From NCBI GenBank assembly GCA_041180805.1, contig JBEGQX010000109.1:1-8369 (forward strand): a stretch of 8,369 bases of DNA, written 5' to 3'. The position numbers and the translations under genes are program-made. Positions 6,570 through 8,369 of the stretch are shown one piece after another (position 1 is the stretch's first letter; every line of letters begins with the position of its first letter). The notes beneath the pieces were generated by a model. The model did not search any database and had not been told where the DNA came from. It worked only from the letters and a program-made list of their open reading frames with translations. The DNA comes from JBEGQX01 sp041180805 (lineage in GTDB: Bacteria > Planctomycetota > Planctomycetia > Gemmatales > Gemmataceae).

Positions 6570-8369
6570 TCACTTTCTCTTTAGTGGGTTTCCCTGCTGA
6601 TCCAAGGCGCCAACCGCGAGTATCATCAGTTTTTCTGGATGGAGGTGTTTTTTGGCAACTGCCTGGATATCACTTTCGGTAACCTTTCCAACCTCCGCAC
6701 GAAATTCATCGAGATAGCCCAGGCCCAACCCCATTTTTTCAACATGAATTAATTGGGTGGCTATGGAAGTGCTGGAAGTGAATCGAAAGGCAAGGTTACC
6801 AAGAAGATAATTCTTTGCATCTTCAAGTTCCTGTTTCGTGGGAAGGGTTTCACGAATACGCTCAATTTCCTCCAAGAATTCCTTCTTTACCCGAAAAAAA
6901 TTGACCGCATCAGTCCCTATATAACATGTAAAAGCGCCGGGTTCATTCTCTGCGGAAGTGGTGATATTCGCATTGACTGTATAAGCCAACCCTTCGCGGT
7001 CCCTTAACCTTGCAGACAAACGATCTGTGAAACCTGGCCCTGTTCCAAGTATATGGTCCATCACCAACAGTTTGTAATAATCAGGATCCTTGCGACGAAT
7101 ACCCAGATGGCCCATATAAAACTGCATTTGAACGGCATCATCCACGGTGACTATCTTCTGGCTGCTTTTTTCCTGCAGTTGCAAGTTTGGGAAGGCTGGT
7201 TTTTCAAACATTCCATTTCCCCAGCCATCCAGAGCATCCTTCACCTGCTTTTCGATTGAAGCCTCATCAAAATCCCCGCTGACTGCGAGAATTAGATTGG
7301 CAGGCTGATAAGCGCGTTCGTGAAACTTTTGGCAATCCAACTTGATTAAAGCCTTAACGCTATCAGTATTACCAGCCGAAGGCCTGCCTCTGGGATGGTC
7401 GCCATAAATGGCCCTTGCAAACTCTTTTTTAGCAACATAGTCCGGTTGCGATTCCATCTCTTCCAAAGCTGAAAGAGCCTGCTTTTGATTGCGAATAAAT
7501 GCCACTTCCGGAAAGGTTGGTTTCTTCAGGCATTGGATCATCAAATCAAAACCAGCCTTCAAATCTGCGGAAAGTATTTTCAAGGTTCCACCGTTGTCGT
7601 CAAATTCCAAGCTGGCGCCAAGATTTTCCATCGCCACTGCGATTTGCTGCCCCCCCATACCAGGAATACCCTCATCCATCAGGGAAGAGGTCATGGAGGC
7701 AACACCATATTTGCCCTGTGGCTCCAATGCTTTGTTTTCCCTCACGGCAACACGGGCAACCACCATGGGCAATCGCGAATCCTTCTGCATTAAAAGCACC
7801 ATTCCGCCGGGAAGTTCAACTCTTCTTGCAGATTTCAGGGAAAAATCATTCCCGGCAGGGGCATAATTTCTTTGAAGTTTTCGGGTGAAAAGTTTGTTCG
7901 AAAAGCCAATCCCTTTACCTGTCACCTTGGTGGAAGGAATGGACCAAACGAGCACAGCTTTTTGAGAATCGAGATAAGATTTTGCAACCCTTTGCAAATC
8001 CTCCGGAGTTACGGCAAGCAACCTTGAGACGGAACCCTTTAAGAACGGTAGATCCGCGATAACCACGCTCTTGGTAATCACATCAGCCAACTGATGAACA
8101 CTTTCCCGGGCATAAATAGAAGTCGCTAGTACTTTCTGCCTTACACGACTTAATTCTTCCTCACCAATTTTTTCAGAGCGAATTTTTTCCAACTCCTCGA
8201 ATACCGCTTTCTCTGCCATCTTTGGATCTTTGCCCTGCAACAACTCTAGCTGAATCCCAAACCAGCCTGGATATCGACCTGAAGAATGTTCTGCGCCTGC
8301 TTCGGTGGCGATTTCATCCCCTTCGATAAACCTTCGGTAAAGCCTGCTAGTTTTTCCATCCGCGAGAAG
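6570..8369 (-). CDS. Tandem M16 (insulinase/pitrilysin-like) peptidase, C-terminal 599 residues (5' truncated by window edge)
   Basis: The minus-strand frame stays open from the right edge to TGA at 6570-6572. The TTG at 8243 is not a start, because the 42 codons before it continue the protein in typical M16 style ('LLADGKTSRLYRRFIEGDE', then 'YPGWFGIQLEL'). The fragment begins in the C-terminal half of one M16 unit (about residues 1-145), has a short linker, and then holds a second unit: an N-terminal lobe from 'VELPGGMVLLMQKDSRLP' (about 184-201) to 'LILAVSGDF' (about 359-367), and a C-terminal lobe with 'ARLRDREGLAYTV' (about 453-465), the Arg/Tyr substrate-binding motif. The second unit lacks the HxxEH zinc site: the expected place reads 'VASMTSSLMDEG' (7668-7703). 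The catalytic site, if any, should therefore be in the first unit, outside the window. Fused active plus inactive M16 halves of about 900 residues are common in Planctomycetes and Bacteroidetes and are usually exported. Substrate unknown. Confidence 0.92.
   Translation of the reverse strand, partial: LLADGKTSRLYRRFIEGDEIATEAGAEHSSGRYPGWFGIQLELLQGKDPKMAEKAVFEELEKIRSEKIGEEELSRVRQKVLATSIYARESVHQLADVITKSVVIADLPFLKGSVSRLLAVTPEDLQRVAKSYLDSQKAVLVWSIPSTKVTGKGIGFSNKLFTRKLQRNYAPAGNDFSLKSARRVELPGGMVLLMQKDSRLPMVVARVAVRENKALEPQGKYGVASMTSSLMDEGIPGMGGQQIAVAMENLGASLEFDDNGGTLKILSADLKAGFDLMIQCLKKPTFPEVAFIRNQKQALSALEEMESQPDYVAKKEFARAIYGDHPRGRPSAGNTDSVKALIKLDCQKFHERAYQPANLILAVSGDFDEASIEKQVKDALDGWGNGMFEKPAFPNLQLQEKSSQKIVTVDDAVQMQFYMGHLGIRRKDPDYYKLLVMDHILGTGPGFTDRLSARLRDREGLAYTVNANITTSAENEPGAFTCYIGTDAVNFFRVKKEFLEEIERIRETLPTKQELEDAKNYLLGNLAFRFTSSTSIATQLIHVEKMGLGLGYLDEFRAEVGKVTESDIQAVAKKHLHPEKLMILAVGALDQQGNPLKRK

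Noticed and set aside
7485..7888. Long plus-strand open frames opposite the M16 gene
   Set aside because: Several frames overlap here, all antisense to a strongly conserved M16 domain. Their translations show no recognisable family, and the minus-strand frame explains the region.

Overview
The window looks like chromosomal DNA from a planctomycete of moderate G+C content. The strongest clue is the first two genes: the end of a DUF1549/DUF1553-type protein, followed 27 bases later by a Tat-exported DUF1501 protein. This pairing is a hallmark of Planctomycetes and of a few related environmental bacteria. The other genes are widespread families and do not narrow the lineage further. I see no tRNA, rRNA, CRISPR array, insertion sequence, phage gene or toxin-antitoxin pair.

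Layout from left to right: (1) Bases 1-1922, plus strand: the 3' end of the DUF1553 gene and the complete DUF1501 gene, apparently co-transcribed and closed by a strong intrinsic terminator at 1951-1980. (2) Bases 1983-5796, minus strand, read right to left: htpG (Hsp90 chaperone), a histidine phosphatase, and a nucleoside-permease-like MFS transporter whose frame is broken by one base near 2571. The phosphatase and transporter are 53 bases apart and probably share a transcript. htpG lies 78 bases upstream and may or may not be part of the same unit. (3) Bases 5797-5887: a 91-base divergent intergenic region that must hold the start signals for htpG (left) and for an SRAP/YedK-type gene (right). 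(4) Bases 5888-6568, plus strand: the SRAP protein, which shields abasic sites in single-stranded DNA. (5) Bases 6570-8369, minus strand: the last 599 codons of a tandem M16 zinc-protease-like protein. It converges on the SRAP gene with one base between the stop codons, and its 5' end is outside the window.

Functionally this is mostly a housekeeping and stress neighbourhood (protein folding, DNA damage tolerance, envelope or exported proteolysis) beside a planctomycete-specific exported-protein operon. Coding density is very high, and no stretch over 300 bases lacks a gene; the longest gap is 91 bases.

I found no convincing new multi-gene system. The observations most worth checking are the single-base break in the transporter, the apparently metal-site-less second half of the M16 protein, and the unassigned role of the DUF1553/DUF1501 pair.
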